Of a stretch of 64,000 nt of DNA, positions 25,390 to 33,441 are shown in pieces. Origin of the DNA: Phaeacidiphilus oryzae TH49 (lineage in GTDB: Bacteria > Actinomycetota > Actinomycetes > Streptomycetales > Streptomycetaceae). The position numbers and the translations under genes were made by a program. The notes beneath the pieces were generated by a model that saw only the letters and a program-made list of their open reading frames with translations, had not been told where the DNA came from and ran no database searches. Each line of letters opens with the position of its first letter. The first letter of the stretch is position 1. The stretch covers positions 628,055 to 692,054 of the forward strand of contig NZ_JQMQ01000005.1 of the NCBI RefSeq assembly GCF_000744815.1, written 5' to 3'.

Positions 25390-27552
25390 ATGAGCAGCCT
25401 CGGCCTCGGCGCCCTCACCCTCCCGACCGCCGAGCTCGGCCCGCTGAACCCGCTGCCGCCGCTGCCGGGGCTCCCTGCGCTCCACGGGCTCCCTGGGCAC
25501 GCGGGGTATCCGGCGAGCCCGGAGGGCCCGGGGTGGCCGGACGGCCCGGCCGGCGGCCCGGCCTGGGACGGCGCCCCCTCGGAGCCCGAGGACGGCTTCG
25601 ACGCCGAGCTCCTCCGCGACCTCCGCTACGGCCGGGTGGACTCGGTGCTGCCGTACCTCCTCCGGGACGGCTACGGCCGCGAGCGGCGGCCGCGCCGGCA
25701 TCCGGCCGCGGTGCTGGAGAACGACCGGCTGCGGGCGGTCTTCCTGCCCGGCACCGGAGGCCGGCTGTGGTCGCTGACCCACCTTCCGACCGGCCGCGAG
25801 CTCCTCCACGCCAACCCCGTCCACCAGCCGGCCGCCCTGGCCCTGCGGGACGCCTGGGTGGCCGGAGGGGTGGAGTGGAACATCGGCACCACCGGCCACT
25901 CCCCCACCACCTGCGAGCCGCTGCACACCGTCCGCGCCCGCCGCCCGGACGGGCAGCCGGTGCTGCGGATGTACGAGTACGAGCGGCTGCGGCGGGTGGT
26001 GTTCCGGATCGACGCCTGGCTCCCGGACGGCTCCGAGCTGCTGCTCGTCCACGTCCGGATCGTCAATCCGAACGACCGGCCGGTGCCGATGTACTGGTGG
26101 TCCAACGCCGCCGTGCCCGAGACCGAGGGGACCCGGGTGCTGACCCCGGCCACGGCGGCCTGGCGCTTCGACCCCGGGCGGCGACTGGCCCGGGTCCGCT
26201 TCCCGGACGATCCCGGGGACCCGCACGACTCCAGCTACCCGGCACTCGGCCGCTGCTCCGCCGACCACTTCTTCGACCTCGCGGGCTCCGCGACCGCCTC
26301 TGCGACCGCCTCCGCGAACGCGTCCCCGCCGGCCCGCCCGTGGATCGCCGCGCTCGGCGCGGACGGCAGCGGCCTGGTGCAGGCCTCCACCGCGCGGCTG
26401 CGCGGCCGGAAGCTGTTCCGCTGGGGCCGGCACCCCGGCGGCCGCAACTGGCAGGAGTGGCTCAACGGCGGTACCGGGCGGCCGTATCTGGAGATCCAGG
26501 CCGGACTGGCCAGGACCCAGCTGGAGCATCTGCCGATGCCGCCGCGCGCCGCCTGGTCCTGGCTGGAGGCGTACGGCCGGCTGGCCGCGGACCCGCTGGA
26601 GGTCCACTCCCCGGACTGGGGGCGGGCGGTGGCGGCGGCCGGCTCCGCGCTGGACGCGCTGCTGCCCGAGGACCGGCTGAACGCCGAACTCGCCGACGCG
26701 CAGGCCTGGTTGGGCGGCCCGCCGACCGCGGTACTGCACCGCGGCAGCGGCTGGGGGGCGCTCGAACGCCATCTGCGGGCCCGGAGCGGCGATCCCTGCC
26801 CCGCCCTCCACGATCCGGCGACGCCGTTCCCCGACGACACTCTGGGGCCCGAGGAGGAGCCCTGGCTGACGCTGCTCTCCACGGGCCGGATGACCGGCGC
26901 CGCACCCGTCTCCTACCAGGCCGACCAGGACTGGGCCCCGCTGCTCGCGGACGCCGGCCGCTGGCTGGCCGAGCTGCTGCTCGGCGTGGTGCACGCCGCC
27001 CAAGGCCGCCCCGAGTCCGCCGCGGCGGCCTGGCGGCGCTCCCTCGCGGACGCGCCGAACGGCTGGGCCTGGCGCGATCTCGGCGTGCTGGCGGCCGCCC
27101 GCGGCGACCGGGCGGAGGCCGCGGACGCTTTGCTGGCGGCCTGGGAGCTGATGCCGCATCAGCAGCCGCTGCTCCTTGAGGCGGTGGCGGCGCTGCTGGC
27201 GGCCGAACGGCCGCGGGACGCGCTCGGCCTCGTCGAGCGGGCGGGCGGCCGTCCGGCCGGCGCGACGAGCTTGACGGGCGCGGCGCCGGAGGGCCGGCTC
27301 CGGCTGCTGGAGGCCCGGGCCGCGCTGGAGTCCGGCGATCCCGACCGCTGCGGCGCGCTGCTGCGGGCCGGGATCGTGCTGCCGAACATCCGCGAGGGCG
27401 AGCTCTCCCTGGCCGAACTCTGGGAGCTGTATCGCGCCGCCCGACCGGAGGCCGGACCGCTCCCGCCCGACTACGACTTCGCCATGCGGCCGCCGGACTC
27501 CTGTCGGCCCCAGGACGCGAAGGACGCCAAGGACGAGAGCCCTAGGGCTTGA
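25390..27552 (+). CDS. DUF5107 domain protein with C-terminal TPR-like region
   Basis: A 720-residue protein. After a Pro/Gly-rich N-terminus (1-65), residues about 75-370 match DUF5107: AVLENDRLRAVFLPGTGGRLWSL, GGVEWNIGTTGHSP, and VRIVNPNDRPVPMYWWSNAAV. This has the look of a galactose-mutarotase-like beta-sandwich that binds carbohydrate. Residues about 490-690 are helical with TPR-like pairs (AAWRRSLADAPNGWAWRDLGVLAAARGDRAEAADALL). No signal peptide is seen, so it is probably cytoplasmic. The function is unknown; a role in oligosaccharide degradation is inferred from family context. The 3' end overlaps the next gene by 11 bases in antiparallel orientation. Confidence 0.82.
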   Translation: MSSLGLGALTLPTAELGPLNPLPPLPGLPALHGLPGHAGYPASPEGPGWPDGPAGGPAWDGAPSEPEDGFDAELLRDLRYGRVDSVLPYLLRDGYGRERRPRRHPAAVLENDRLRAVFLPGTGGRLWSLTHLPTGRELLHANPVHQPAALALRDAWVAGGVEWNIGTTGHSPTTCEPLHTVRARRPDGQPVLRMYEYERLRRVVFRIDAWLPDGSELLLVHVRIVNPNDRPVPMYWWSNAAVPETEGTRVLTPATAAWRFDPGRRLARVRFPDDPGDPHDSSYPALGRCSADHFFDLAGSATASATASANASPPARPWIAALGADGSGLVQASTARLRGRKLFRWGRHPGGRNWQEWLNGGTGRPYLEIQAGLARTQLEHLPMPPRAAWSWLEAYGRLAADPLEVHSPDWGRAVAAAGSALDALLPEDRLNAELADAQAWLGGPPTAVLHRGSGWGALERHLRARSGDPCPALHDPATPFPDDTLGPEEEPWLTLLSTGRMTGAAPVSYQADQDWAPLLADAGRWLAELLLGVVHAAQGRPESAAAAWRRSLADAPNGWAWRDLGVLAAARGDRAEAADALLAAWELMPHQQPLLLEAVAALLAAERPRDALGLVERAGGRPAGATSLTGAAPEGRLRLLEARAALESGDPDRCGALLRAGIVLPNIREGELSLAELWELYRAARPEAGPLPPDYDFAMRPPDSCRPQDAKDAKDESPRA

Positions 27553-28405
27553 CCGCCACGACCCCGTACCCGGCGGCCTCCGCCGGCGACAGCGCGAGAT
27601 CCTCCGGATTGCCGTCCGCGCGCCACCGGTTGACCGGCGCCACGCCCGGCTCGACGAGTTCCCAGCCCGGGAAGAAACGCTCCACCTCGGCCTTGGTCCG
27701 GGACACCATCTTCAGCCCGACCTCGGCGTAGGTGCGCATCACGGACTCGGCCACCGCCGGGTCCATGGTCTCGCCGGTGCCGTGGGAGAGGATGTGCACG
27801 CTGCCCGAGGGCAGCGCCGACTGGTAGCGCCGGACCAGCTCGTACGGGCCGTCGGCGTCCTGGAAGAAGTGCAGCAGGGCCACCGTGAGGAGCGCCACCG
27901 GCTGGTCGAAGTCGAGGATGTCGCGGACGGCCGGGGCGGCGAGCACCGCGTCCGGATCGCGGAAGTCCGCGTCCACATAGGCGGTGCGGCCCTGCGGGGA
28001 GCTGGTGAGCAGCGCGCGGGCGTGGGCCAGCACGATCGGGTCGTTGTCGACGTAGACCACCCGCGCCTCGGGGGCCGCGGCCTGGGCGACCTCGTGGGTG
28101 TTGTCGGCGGTCGGGATGCCGGTGCCGATGTCCAGGAACTGGCGGATCCCGCGGTCGACCGCGAGGCGCACCGCCCGGCCGAGGAAGCGCCGGTTGGCGC
28201 GGCAGCCGGCGGGCGTGCTCGGCAGCAGCTTCACCACCTGGGCGGCGGCCGCGCGGTCGGAGGGGAAGTTGTCCTTGCCGCCGAGGTAGTAGTCGTACAT
28301 CCGGGCCGGATGCGGCAGATCCGTCCGCAGATCGAGCGACGGCGGCCGCTGCTCCCCTGCAAGGTCCGTCACGACATCCCCGCCCTGCTGCTGACGCTCC
28401 GACAT
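27542..28405 (-). CDS. SAM-dependent methyltransferase, Methyltransf_19 family
   Basis: A 287-residue protein of the family abundant in streptomycetes (PF04672, formerly DUF574). Hallmarks are HPARMYDYYLGGKDNFPSDR (32-51), SAM motif I FLDIGTGIPTADNTHEVAQ (90-108), VVYVDNDPIVLAHARALL, and the ending PGVAPVNRWRADGNPED...GYGVVAV. These proteins are often linked to secondary metabolism or signalling, but substrates are mostly unknown. ATG 28405 gives MSERQQQGGDVVTDLAGE. No partner operon is visible; the gap to the next leftward TetR gene is 145 bases. Confidence 0.9.
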   Translation of the reverse strand: MSERQQQGGDVVTDLAGEQRPPSLDLRTDLPHPARMYDYYLGGKDNFPSDRAAAAQVVKLLPSTPAGCRANRRFLGRAVRLAVDRGIRQFLDIGTGIPTADNTHEVAQAAAPEARVVYVDNDPIVLAHARALLTSSPQGRTAYVDADFRDPDAVLAAPAVRDILDFDQPVALLTVALLHFFQDADGPYELVRRYQSALPSGSVHILSHGTGETMDPAVAESVMRTYAEVGLKMVSRTKAEVERFFPGWELVEPGVAPVNRWRADGNPEDLALSPAEAAGYGVVAVKP

Positions 28406-28550
28406 CTCTCAGTCCCCTCCTGCCACTTGAGCGGGATGCTACCCCGCCGTAGCCCTTCACACCGGACTTACGGATCTTCCGCCGACCGTCCCGGCTGTCC
28501 GTACCCGATCCAGGCGTTCGCCATCCCGTGGCAGCGTCGCCCGCCCCCGG

Positions 28551-29168
28551 CTAAGGACCGCTGACGCCCTTGACGCCGGCCAGGATGGTGTCGACCAGCT
28601 CGTCGAGGTAGCTCTGCGAGCGGGCACGGGCGGTGTCGCGGAGGGGGGCCGGGGTGACCGTGGCGTGCATCATGGCGGCTCCGAAGAGGAGGTCCATCAG
28701 GACGGTGGGGCTGGTCCCGGGCGGCAGGTCGCCGCGGGCGACGGCGTTGCGGACCAGGCGGCGGGCGGCGAGGACGGTCGGGCTGCCGTCGCGGTGCCTG
28801 GTGCCGAAGAACTCCGGGTGGACGGCGGCGTCCACGTTCCGCCGCAGATAGGCCAGTCCGGCGTCGGTCCAGAAGAGGCCGAGCATCTGCTCCGCCAGCC
28901 GGCGGAGGTCGGCGCGGAGGTCGCCGGTGTCGATGTGGGTGTCCAGCACGATCCGCGCCTCCAGCGCGTCCAGCAGCAGAGACTGCTTGTCCGGCCAGCG
29001 CAGGTAGAGGGAGGCCTTGCCGACCCGCGCCTCGCGGGCGACCGCGCCGATGCTCACCACGTCCAGGCCGCCGTGGGCGTAGAGGGCGATGGCGGCGTCG
29101 AAGACCCGGTCCTCGAAGCCGGGGTCGCGCGGTCGGCCGCGGGTGCTCTCGACTGCCTTGTCGGCCAT
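28551..29168 (-). CDS. TetR family transcriptional regulator
   Basis: A 205-residue TetR repressor. The DNA-binding domain begins GRPRDPGFEDRVFDAAIALYAHGG, with the recognition helix region VSIGAVAREARVGKASLYLRW and PDKQSLLLDAL. The C-terminal domain (TetR_C-like) has LRRLAEQMLGLFWTDAG. ATG 29168 is the only good start. It is divergent from the thiolase-fold/DUF35/TIGR03084 operon, and the gap holds CAGACC-5-GGTCTG, so it most likely represses that operon. An acyl-CoA or lipid intermediate is the probable ligand by context only. Confidence 0.88.
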   Translation of the reverse strand: MADKAVESTRGRPRDPGFEDRVFDAAIALYAHGGLDVVSIGAVAREARVGKASLYLRWPDKQSLLLDALEARIVLDTHIDTGDLRADLRRLAEQMLGLFWTDAGLAYLRRNVDAAVHPEFFGTRHRDGSPTVLAARRLVRNAVARGDLPPGTSPTVLMDLLFGAAMMHATVTPAPLRDTARARSQSYLDELVDTILAGVKGVSGP

Positions 29169-29255
29169 GGCGCCTGCGTCGCCCTTCTCGTCCTGCCGCT
29201 CCGGTCGGGCCCTTGCCCGGCGGTGGATCCGGGAGCAATGATGGCACCGGATTTT

Positions 29256-29272
29256 CAGACCGCCTAGGTCTG
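29256..29272. promoter_or_regulatory. Candidate TetR operator before the thiolase-like operon
   Basis: CAGACC (29256-29261) and GGTCTG (29267-29272) form a perfect 6-bp inverted repeat with a 5-base centre, 17 bases in all, as for many TetR operators. It ends 22 bases before the GTG start at 29295 and lies between the divergent TetR and operon. Confidence 0.55.
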
Positions 29273-29294
29273 TTATTGAGTCGAGGAGGCCGCG

Positions 29295-30530
29295 GTGCCG
29301 GACCCGCTGAGCAGCGACAGCAACTCCCCGGCGCCGCCTGCCGCCTCGGCGACGTTCCGGGCGAACCCGGCCCTCTCCCCCGCCGTGGTGGGCCTCGGGA
29401 TCACCGAGATGGGCAAGGTGTACGGCCGCACCGCCCCGGACTTCGCCGCCGACGCCGTCCGCCGGGCGGTCGCCGACGCCGGACTGCGGACCGCCGACCT
29501 GGACGGGCTGCTGATCAACTCCGGGGTCCGCAACGACCTCGGGCTCGAACTCGCCCGCGACCTCGACCTCCGCGACCTGCGGCTGCTGGACTACCTCCAG
29601 GGCTACGGCTCCTCGGCCGGCGCCATGGTCTCGTTCGCCTCACTGGCCGTCTCCTCCGGCCTGGCCACCACCGTGGCCTGCGTCTTCGCCGACGCCCCGC
29701 TCCGCGAGGGCCGCGGCACCGGGGCCGCGTACGCCGCCCGCAAACCGCCGTCCGGCTTCGACGGGCTGCTCGTCGACGCCGGTCTGGCCAGCGTCAACGC
29801 CCGCTACGCGCTGGCCGCCCGCCGGCACATGACCACCTACGGCACCACCTCCGAGCAGCTCGGCGCGGTGGCCGTGGCCCAGCGCGGATGGGCGGTACGG
29901 AACCCGCTGGCCCAGCTGCGCACCCCGATCACCCTCGCCGACCACCAGGCCTCCCGGATGATCGCCGACCCGCTGCACCTGCTGGACTGCTGCCTGGTCA
30001 GCAACGGCGGGATCGCGGTGGTCGTCACCACCGCCGAGCGCGCCCGCGACCTGGCCCAACCCCCCGTCCACGTAAAGGGGTTCGCTCAGGCCCACCCCGG
30101 CTACCCGGACGCGGGGGACAGCGCCTTCGGACTGGTCTCCGGCGCCGCCCGGTCCGGCCCGGCCGCGCTGGCGATGGCGGGCGCGTCGATCGAGGACGTG
30201 GACGTCGCGGAGCTCTACGACTGCTACACCTTCACCGCCCTGCTGAGCGTCGAGGACTACGGCTTCTGCGCCAAGGGCGAGGGCGGTGCCTTCGCGGAGA
30301 GCGGCGCGCTGGGCCCCGGCGGCGGCCGGACCGCCTTCAACACCGGTGGCGGGCAGCTCTCCTCGTACTACATGTGGGGGATGACCCCGCTCTCCGAGGC
30401 GGTGATCCAGGCCCGCGGGCAGGGCGGCGAACGCCAGGCGCCGCGCAACGACCTGGTGCTGGTCAGCGGCAACGGCGGGGTGCTGGACCACCACTCCACG
30501 CTGCTGCTCAGCCCGCACGCCGGTTCCTGA
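29295..30530 (+). CDS. Thiolase-superfamily protein lacking the catalytic Cys (Ltp2/SCPx-like)
   Basis: A 411-residue thiolase-fold protein. The region where thiolases carry the nucleophilic Cys reads GYGSSAGAMVSFASLAV (103-119) with no Cys, so Claisen thiolysis is unlikely. VAELYDCYTFTALLSVEDYGFCAKGEGG (304-331) and NTGGGQLSSYYMWGM (349-363) resemble lipid-transfer-protein thiolases such as the steroid aldolase Ltp2, which uses Tyr residues and pairs with a DUF35 protein. The next gene is a DUF35 protein, which supports an acyl-CoA retro-aldolase or related complex; that is inference. GTG 29295 follows GAGGAGG. It heads an operon opposite a TetR gene. Confidence 0.85.
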   Translation: MPDPLSSDSNSPAPPAASATFRANPALSPAVVGLGITEMGKVYGRTAPDFAADAVRRAVADAGLRTADLDGLLINSGVRNDLGLELARDLDLRDLRLLDYLQGYGSSAGAMVSFASLAVSSGLATTVACVFADAPLREGRGTGAAYAARKPPSGFDGLLVDAGLASVNARYALAARRHMTTYGTTSEQLGAVAVAQRGWAVRNPLAQLRTPITLADHQASRMIADPLHLLDCCLVSNGGIAVVVTTAERARDLAQPPVHVKGFAQAHPGYPDAGDSAFGLVSGAARSGPAALAMAGASIEDVDVAELYDCYTFTALLSVEDYGFCAKGEGGAFAESGALGPGGGRTAFNTGGGQLSSYYMWGMTPLSEAVIQARGQGGERQAPRNDLVLVSGNGGVLDHHSTLLLSPHAGS

Positions 30531-30535
30531 CGCTC

Positions 30536-30586
30536 CGTCAACCCAACTGACTCGTCGACCCACTGGATTCGTCAACCCACCGGAGA
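30536..30586. repeat. 17-bp imperfect tandem repeat after the thiolase-like gene
   Basis: CGTC(A/G)ACCCA begins at 30536, 30553 and 30570, a 17-base period, six bases after the thiolase-like stop codon and reaching the DUF35 ribosome binding site. The copies are diverged in their second half. Confidence 0.7.
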
Positions 30587-30596
30587 GGAGGGCCTC

Positions 30597-31046
30597 GTGC
30601 CCACCATGCCGATCGCCCGGGACGCGGCCTCCGCCGAGTTCTTCGACGGCACCGCCCGCGGCGAACTGCTGCTGCGCCGCTGCACCGGCTGCGGGCGGAT
30701 CTCCGCGCCGCAGGCCCGGCAGTGCCCGGACTGCGCGGCGACGGAGTTCACGCCCGCGCCCGCCTCGGGCGCCGCCACGCTGGTGAGTTGGGCGGTGCCA
30801 CATGACCGCGAGGGGCGTCCGCTGACCGTGGCCGCGCTGGTCGAACTGGCCGAGGGGCCGTGGCTGCGGCTGCGGCTCACCGGCGTGGCGGAGCCGGCGG
30901 CGGACCTCTCCGCGGGGCTGCCGCTGACCGTCTCCTTCGAGGCGGTGGCGGACGGCGAGACCGTGCCGGTGGTCTCCGTCGCCCGGGAGGGTCGCCATGA
31001 GACGGTGGACCGGATCCCGGCCCCCCAGGAAGGCCCGACGCCATGA
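30597..31046 (+). CDS. DUF35 Zn-ribbon/OB-fold protein (partner of thiolase-like protein)
   Basis: A 149-residue Zn-ribbon plus OB-fold protein. The ribbon has four cysteines, RRCTGCGRISAPQARQCPDC (Cys29, 32, 43, 46); the OB half (about 55-135) includes SGAATLVSWAVPHDREGRPLTVAALVELAEG and GLPLTVSFEAV. DUF35 proteins bind thiolase-fold partners and are needed for Ltp2-type aldolases, fitting the upstream gene. GTG 30597 follows GGAGAGGAGGG at good spacing; ATG 30606 is the alternative. The TGA stop overlaps the ATG of the next gene (ATGA at 31043-31046), indicating translational coupling. Confidence 0.87.
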   Translation: MPTMPIARDAASAEFFDGTARGELLLRRCTGCGRISAPQARQCPDCAATEFTPAPASGAATLVSWAVPHDREGRPLTVAALVELAEGPWLRLRLTGVAEPAADLSAGLPLTVSFEAVADGETVPVVSVAREGRHETVDRIPAPQEGPTP

Positions 31047-31882
31047 CCACCACCCCCGACCGCGAGGACCGCCGAACGGCCGTCCTCCACGCACTGCTGG
31101 CGGACCTCCGGGCGGAGAACGCCGAGCTGGACGCCCTGGTCGCGGGGCTGCCCGCGGAGGCCTGGGCGACCCCGACCCCGGCCGAGGGCTGGACGGTCGC
31201 CCACCAGATCGCCCATCTCGCCTGGACCGACCGGTGGGCCGTGCTCTCCGCCGACTGCGCCGACGATCCCGAGCGGTTCCACGCCCCCCTGCGCGAGGCG
31301 CTCACGGCGGCCGAGGCGGCCGGCCGGGAGGCCACCGACATCGGCGCCGACGAGGGCGCGGCACAGCCGCCGGAGCGGCTGCTCGCCGAGTGGCGGGAGG
31401 CCCGGGACGGCGCGGCGGCGGCGCTGTCCGCCGCGCCCGCGGACCGGAAGCTGCCGTGGTTCGGCCCGCCGATGAAGCCCGCCTCCATGGTCACCTCCCG
31501 GCTGATGGAGACCTGGGCGCACGGCCAGGACGTGGCGGACGCGCTGGGGGCGGTCCGCACCCCGACCGCGCGGCTGCGGCATATCGCCCATCTCGCCCAC
31601 GCCACCGTCGGCTGGTCCTTCCAGGTCCACCGGCAGACCCCGCCGGCCGTCCCCGTCCGCTTCGCACTCACGGCTCCCGGCGGCGAGTCGTGGCACTTCG
31701 GCCCCGCCGATGCGGAGAACGTGGTCACCGGACCCGCCCTCGACCTCTGCCTGCTGGCCACCCGGCGGCGCCACCCGGACGACCTGGACCTCACCGCGCA
31801 CGGCGAGGCCGCGATCGCCTGGCTCGGCGTCGCCCAGGCCTTCGCGGGGGCTCCGGGCCCCGGCCGCCGCCCGTCCGCCTGA
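31043..31882 (+). CDS. TIGR03084-type MDMPI-fold protein
   Basis: A 279-residue DinB/MDMPI-fold protein of the actinobacterial TIGR03084 group. Likely metal ligands lie in TVAHQIAHLAWTDRWAV (about 50-66) and MVTSRLMETWAHGQDVADALG (about 152-172), and HIAHLAHATVGWSFQVH is the conserved third segment. The family is found next to acyl-CoA and lipid metabolism genes; the reaction is not known. It is the last gene of the thiolase-like/DUF35 operon, joined to the DUF35 gene by an ATGA overlap. It ends four bases before the stop of the convergent LysR gene. Confidence 0.85.
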   Translation: MTTTPDREDRRTAVLHALLADLRAENAELDALVAGLPAEAWATPTPAEGWTVAHQIAHLAWTDRWAVLSADCADDPERFHAPLREALTAAEAAGREATDIGADEGAAQPPERLLAEWREARDGAAAALSAAPADRKLPWFGPPMKPASMVTSRLMETWAHGQDVADALGAVRTPTARLRHIAHLAHATVGWSFQVHRQTPPAVPVRFALTAPGGESWHFGPADAENVVTGPALDLCLLATRRRHPDDLDLTAHGEAAIAWLGVAQAFAGAPGPGRRPSA

Positions 31883-31886
31883 CGAC

Positions 31887-32915
31887 TCAGGAGTCGGCGC
31901 CGGCCGCCGCCCCCGCCGGGAAGAACTCGCGGTCGGGGTCCGGCAGCCACAGATCCGGCCCGACGGTCACCCGGGGGGCGGGTGCCGGGCGCCCGCCCCC
32001 CACGCCCCGCACGTGGTCGATGAACCGCGGCAGCAGCGGGTGCCGGTTGGCCTCGTGCCACAGCAGCGACCACGGATAGACCGGGGTGGGATCGACCACG
32101 GGGATCTGCACCACGCCCGGGTGGCCGCCGAACTGCCGCTGCGCCGCGAACATCAGCCGGTCCGGCGCTGCGGCGATCGTCTCCAGCATGTGCTCGGCGC
32201 CGAAGACCGGGCCCGAGCTGTCGATCTCGACGGCGAACTCGGCGCTCAGATAGCGGTAGTACTCCGCCCACTCGCTGTCCCGGTTGTTGCCCGGCATCCA
32301 CGCGGTGAGCCCCGCCAGGTCCGCCGGACGCACCCGCCGGCGCCGCGCCAGCGGATGCCTGCGGCCGACGAAGATCGGAATCGGCTCCAGCGCGGCGGGG
32401 ACGGCCCTGATCCCGGGGCCGCGGGTCCAGGCGGCCCGCCCGAAGGCCGCGTCCACGGAGCCCTCCGCCAGGGCGGTGGCCGCGGGGTGGTTCCCCCGCG
32501 AGATCACCATGTCGACATCGACATCGACATCCACGTCTGCGTCTGCGTCGCCGTCGCCGGAACCGCCGTCCGCGCCGCCCGACTCGTAGAAGGCGCGCAC
32601 GAGGTCGACGGGTTGGGCGTCACGCGCCAGGACGTCCACCCGCAGCGGCCGCCGCCGGCCCCGCAGCATCGCGGCGGCCTGGTCGGCGAGGGCGATCAGC
32701 GCCCGGGCGCTGGGCAGGAAGGCGCCCCCGTCCTCGGTCGGCCGGGCGCCGGTCCGGGAGCGGCTGAGCAGCTGGACGCCGAGGTCGGTCTCCAGCTTGG
32801 CGATCCGCTTGGAGACCGCCTGCTGGGTCATCCCGAGCAGCCCGGCCGCGTCGGTGAACTGCCCCTCGTCCACCACGGCGAGGAACGCCCGCACGGCGCT
32901 GAGGTCCAGATCCAT
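31887..32915 (-). CDS. LysR family transcriptional regulator with Asp/Val-repeat insertion
   Basis: A 342-residue LysR regulator. The winged HTH is residues 1-60 (LSAVRAFLAVVDEGQFTDAAGLLGMTQQAVSKRIAKLE, then GVQLLSRSR). The effector domain begins at LRVDVLARDAQPV and ends with HRGxGG-like VRGVGGG. Between the first strand and its continuation lies GDGDADADVDVDVDVDM (121-137), an acidic tract encoded by hexanucleotide repeats that most LysR proteins lack. ATG 32915 was chosen as MDLDLSAVRAF; the frame is open 18 codons upstream. It is convergent with the TIGR03084 gene and downstream of the small membrane protein gene. Its target is not evident, because no divergent gene lies at its start. Confidence 0.88.
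   Translation of the reverse strand: MDLDLSAVRAFLAVVDEGQFTDAAGLLGMTQQAVSKRIAKLETDLGVQLLSRSRTGARPTEDGGAFLPSARALIALADQAAAMLRGRRRPLRVDVLARDAQPVDLVRAFYESGGADGGSGDGDADADVDVDVDVDMVISRGNHPAATALAEGSVDAAFGRAAWTRGPGIRAVPAALEPIPIFVGRRHPLARRRRVRPADLAGLTAWMPGNNRDSEWAEYYRYLSAEFAVEIDSSGPVFGAEHMLETIAAAPDRLMFAAQRQFGGHPGVVQIPVVDPTPVYPWSLLWHEANRHPLLPRFIDHVRGVGGGRPAPAPRVTVGPDLWLPDPDREFFPAGAAAGADS
32511..32558. repeat. Hexanucleotide repeat inside the LysR gene
   Basis: Eight consecutive hexamers run from 32511: GTCGAC, ATCGAC twice, ATCCAC, GTCTGC twice and GTCGCC twice. On the coding strand they encode alternating Asp and Ala/Val. The period of six keeps the frame whatever the copy number. Confidence 0.8.
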
Positions 32916-33096
32916 CCACAACCCCTGGTTGTCGCCCGTCGACAGGTCCCGCCACCCTGACGGCCGCAACGGCGCATCAGGACAACCGGAGGGAGTGTAG
33001 GCGAAGAGCTGGGGAGTGCGCTGCGGCGGCGTCTGGGGGACCCCGCCGGGGCTCCTCCCCCCCGCGTCCCAGGCGTCCTGCCCGCGCCAAGGCGCC

Positions 33097-33354
33097 CTAG
33101 GCGCCCTGCGCGCGCCAGGCGTCCCGGCCGGCCTGGGCGGCGAGCTGGGCCTGGCGGAGCCTGCGGTTGGCCATCTCGGACGGGGGGACGTCCCAGCGGC
33201 CGACCCAGTCGCGGCCCGCGCGGGCCACGCTGACCAGGAAGAGGGCGGTGCCGGCCGCCCAGATCAGCCCACCGGCGCCGGCGACCGCGGCCCCGATGGT
33301 GAGCATCCGGGTGTCCGCCTGGAACTCCCGCCACGGAATCTGAGTATTCGCCAT
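33097..33354 (-). CDS. Small single-pass membrane protein, unknown function
   Basis: An 85-residue protein beginning MANTQIPWREFQADTRML with one or two hydrophobic segments (about 17-45, TIGAAVAGAGGLIWAAGTALFLVS) and a basic, Ala/Arg/Gln-rich tail (SEMANRRLRQAQLAAQAGRDAWRAQGA). I do not recognise the family by name, although small proteins of this layout are common in streptomycetes. ATG 33354 is preceded in frame by a longer Arg/Pro-rich extension without conservation-like features. It lies 87 bases downstream of the ThDP enzyme on the same strand and could be the end of that operon. Confidence 0.7.
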   Translation of the reverse strand: MANTQIPWREFQADTRMLTIGAAVAGAGGLIWAAGTALFLVSVARAGRDWVGRWDVPPSEMANRRLRQAQLAAQAGRDAWRAQGA

Positions 33355-33441
33355 GGTGCCCAGCCTGCGGGGCGCACCGGGGCCCCGCATGCCGGATGGG
33401 CCGCCCGGGGTGTGCCGCTACCGCACCCGGGTGACGCCCCG

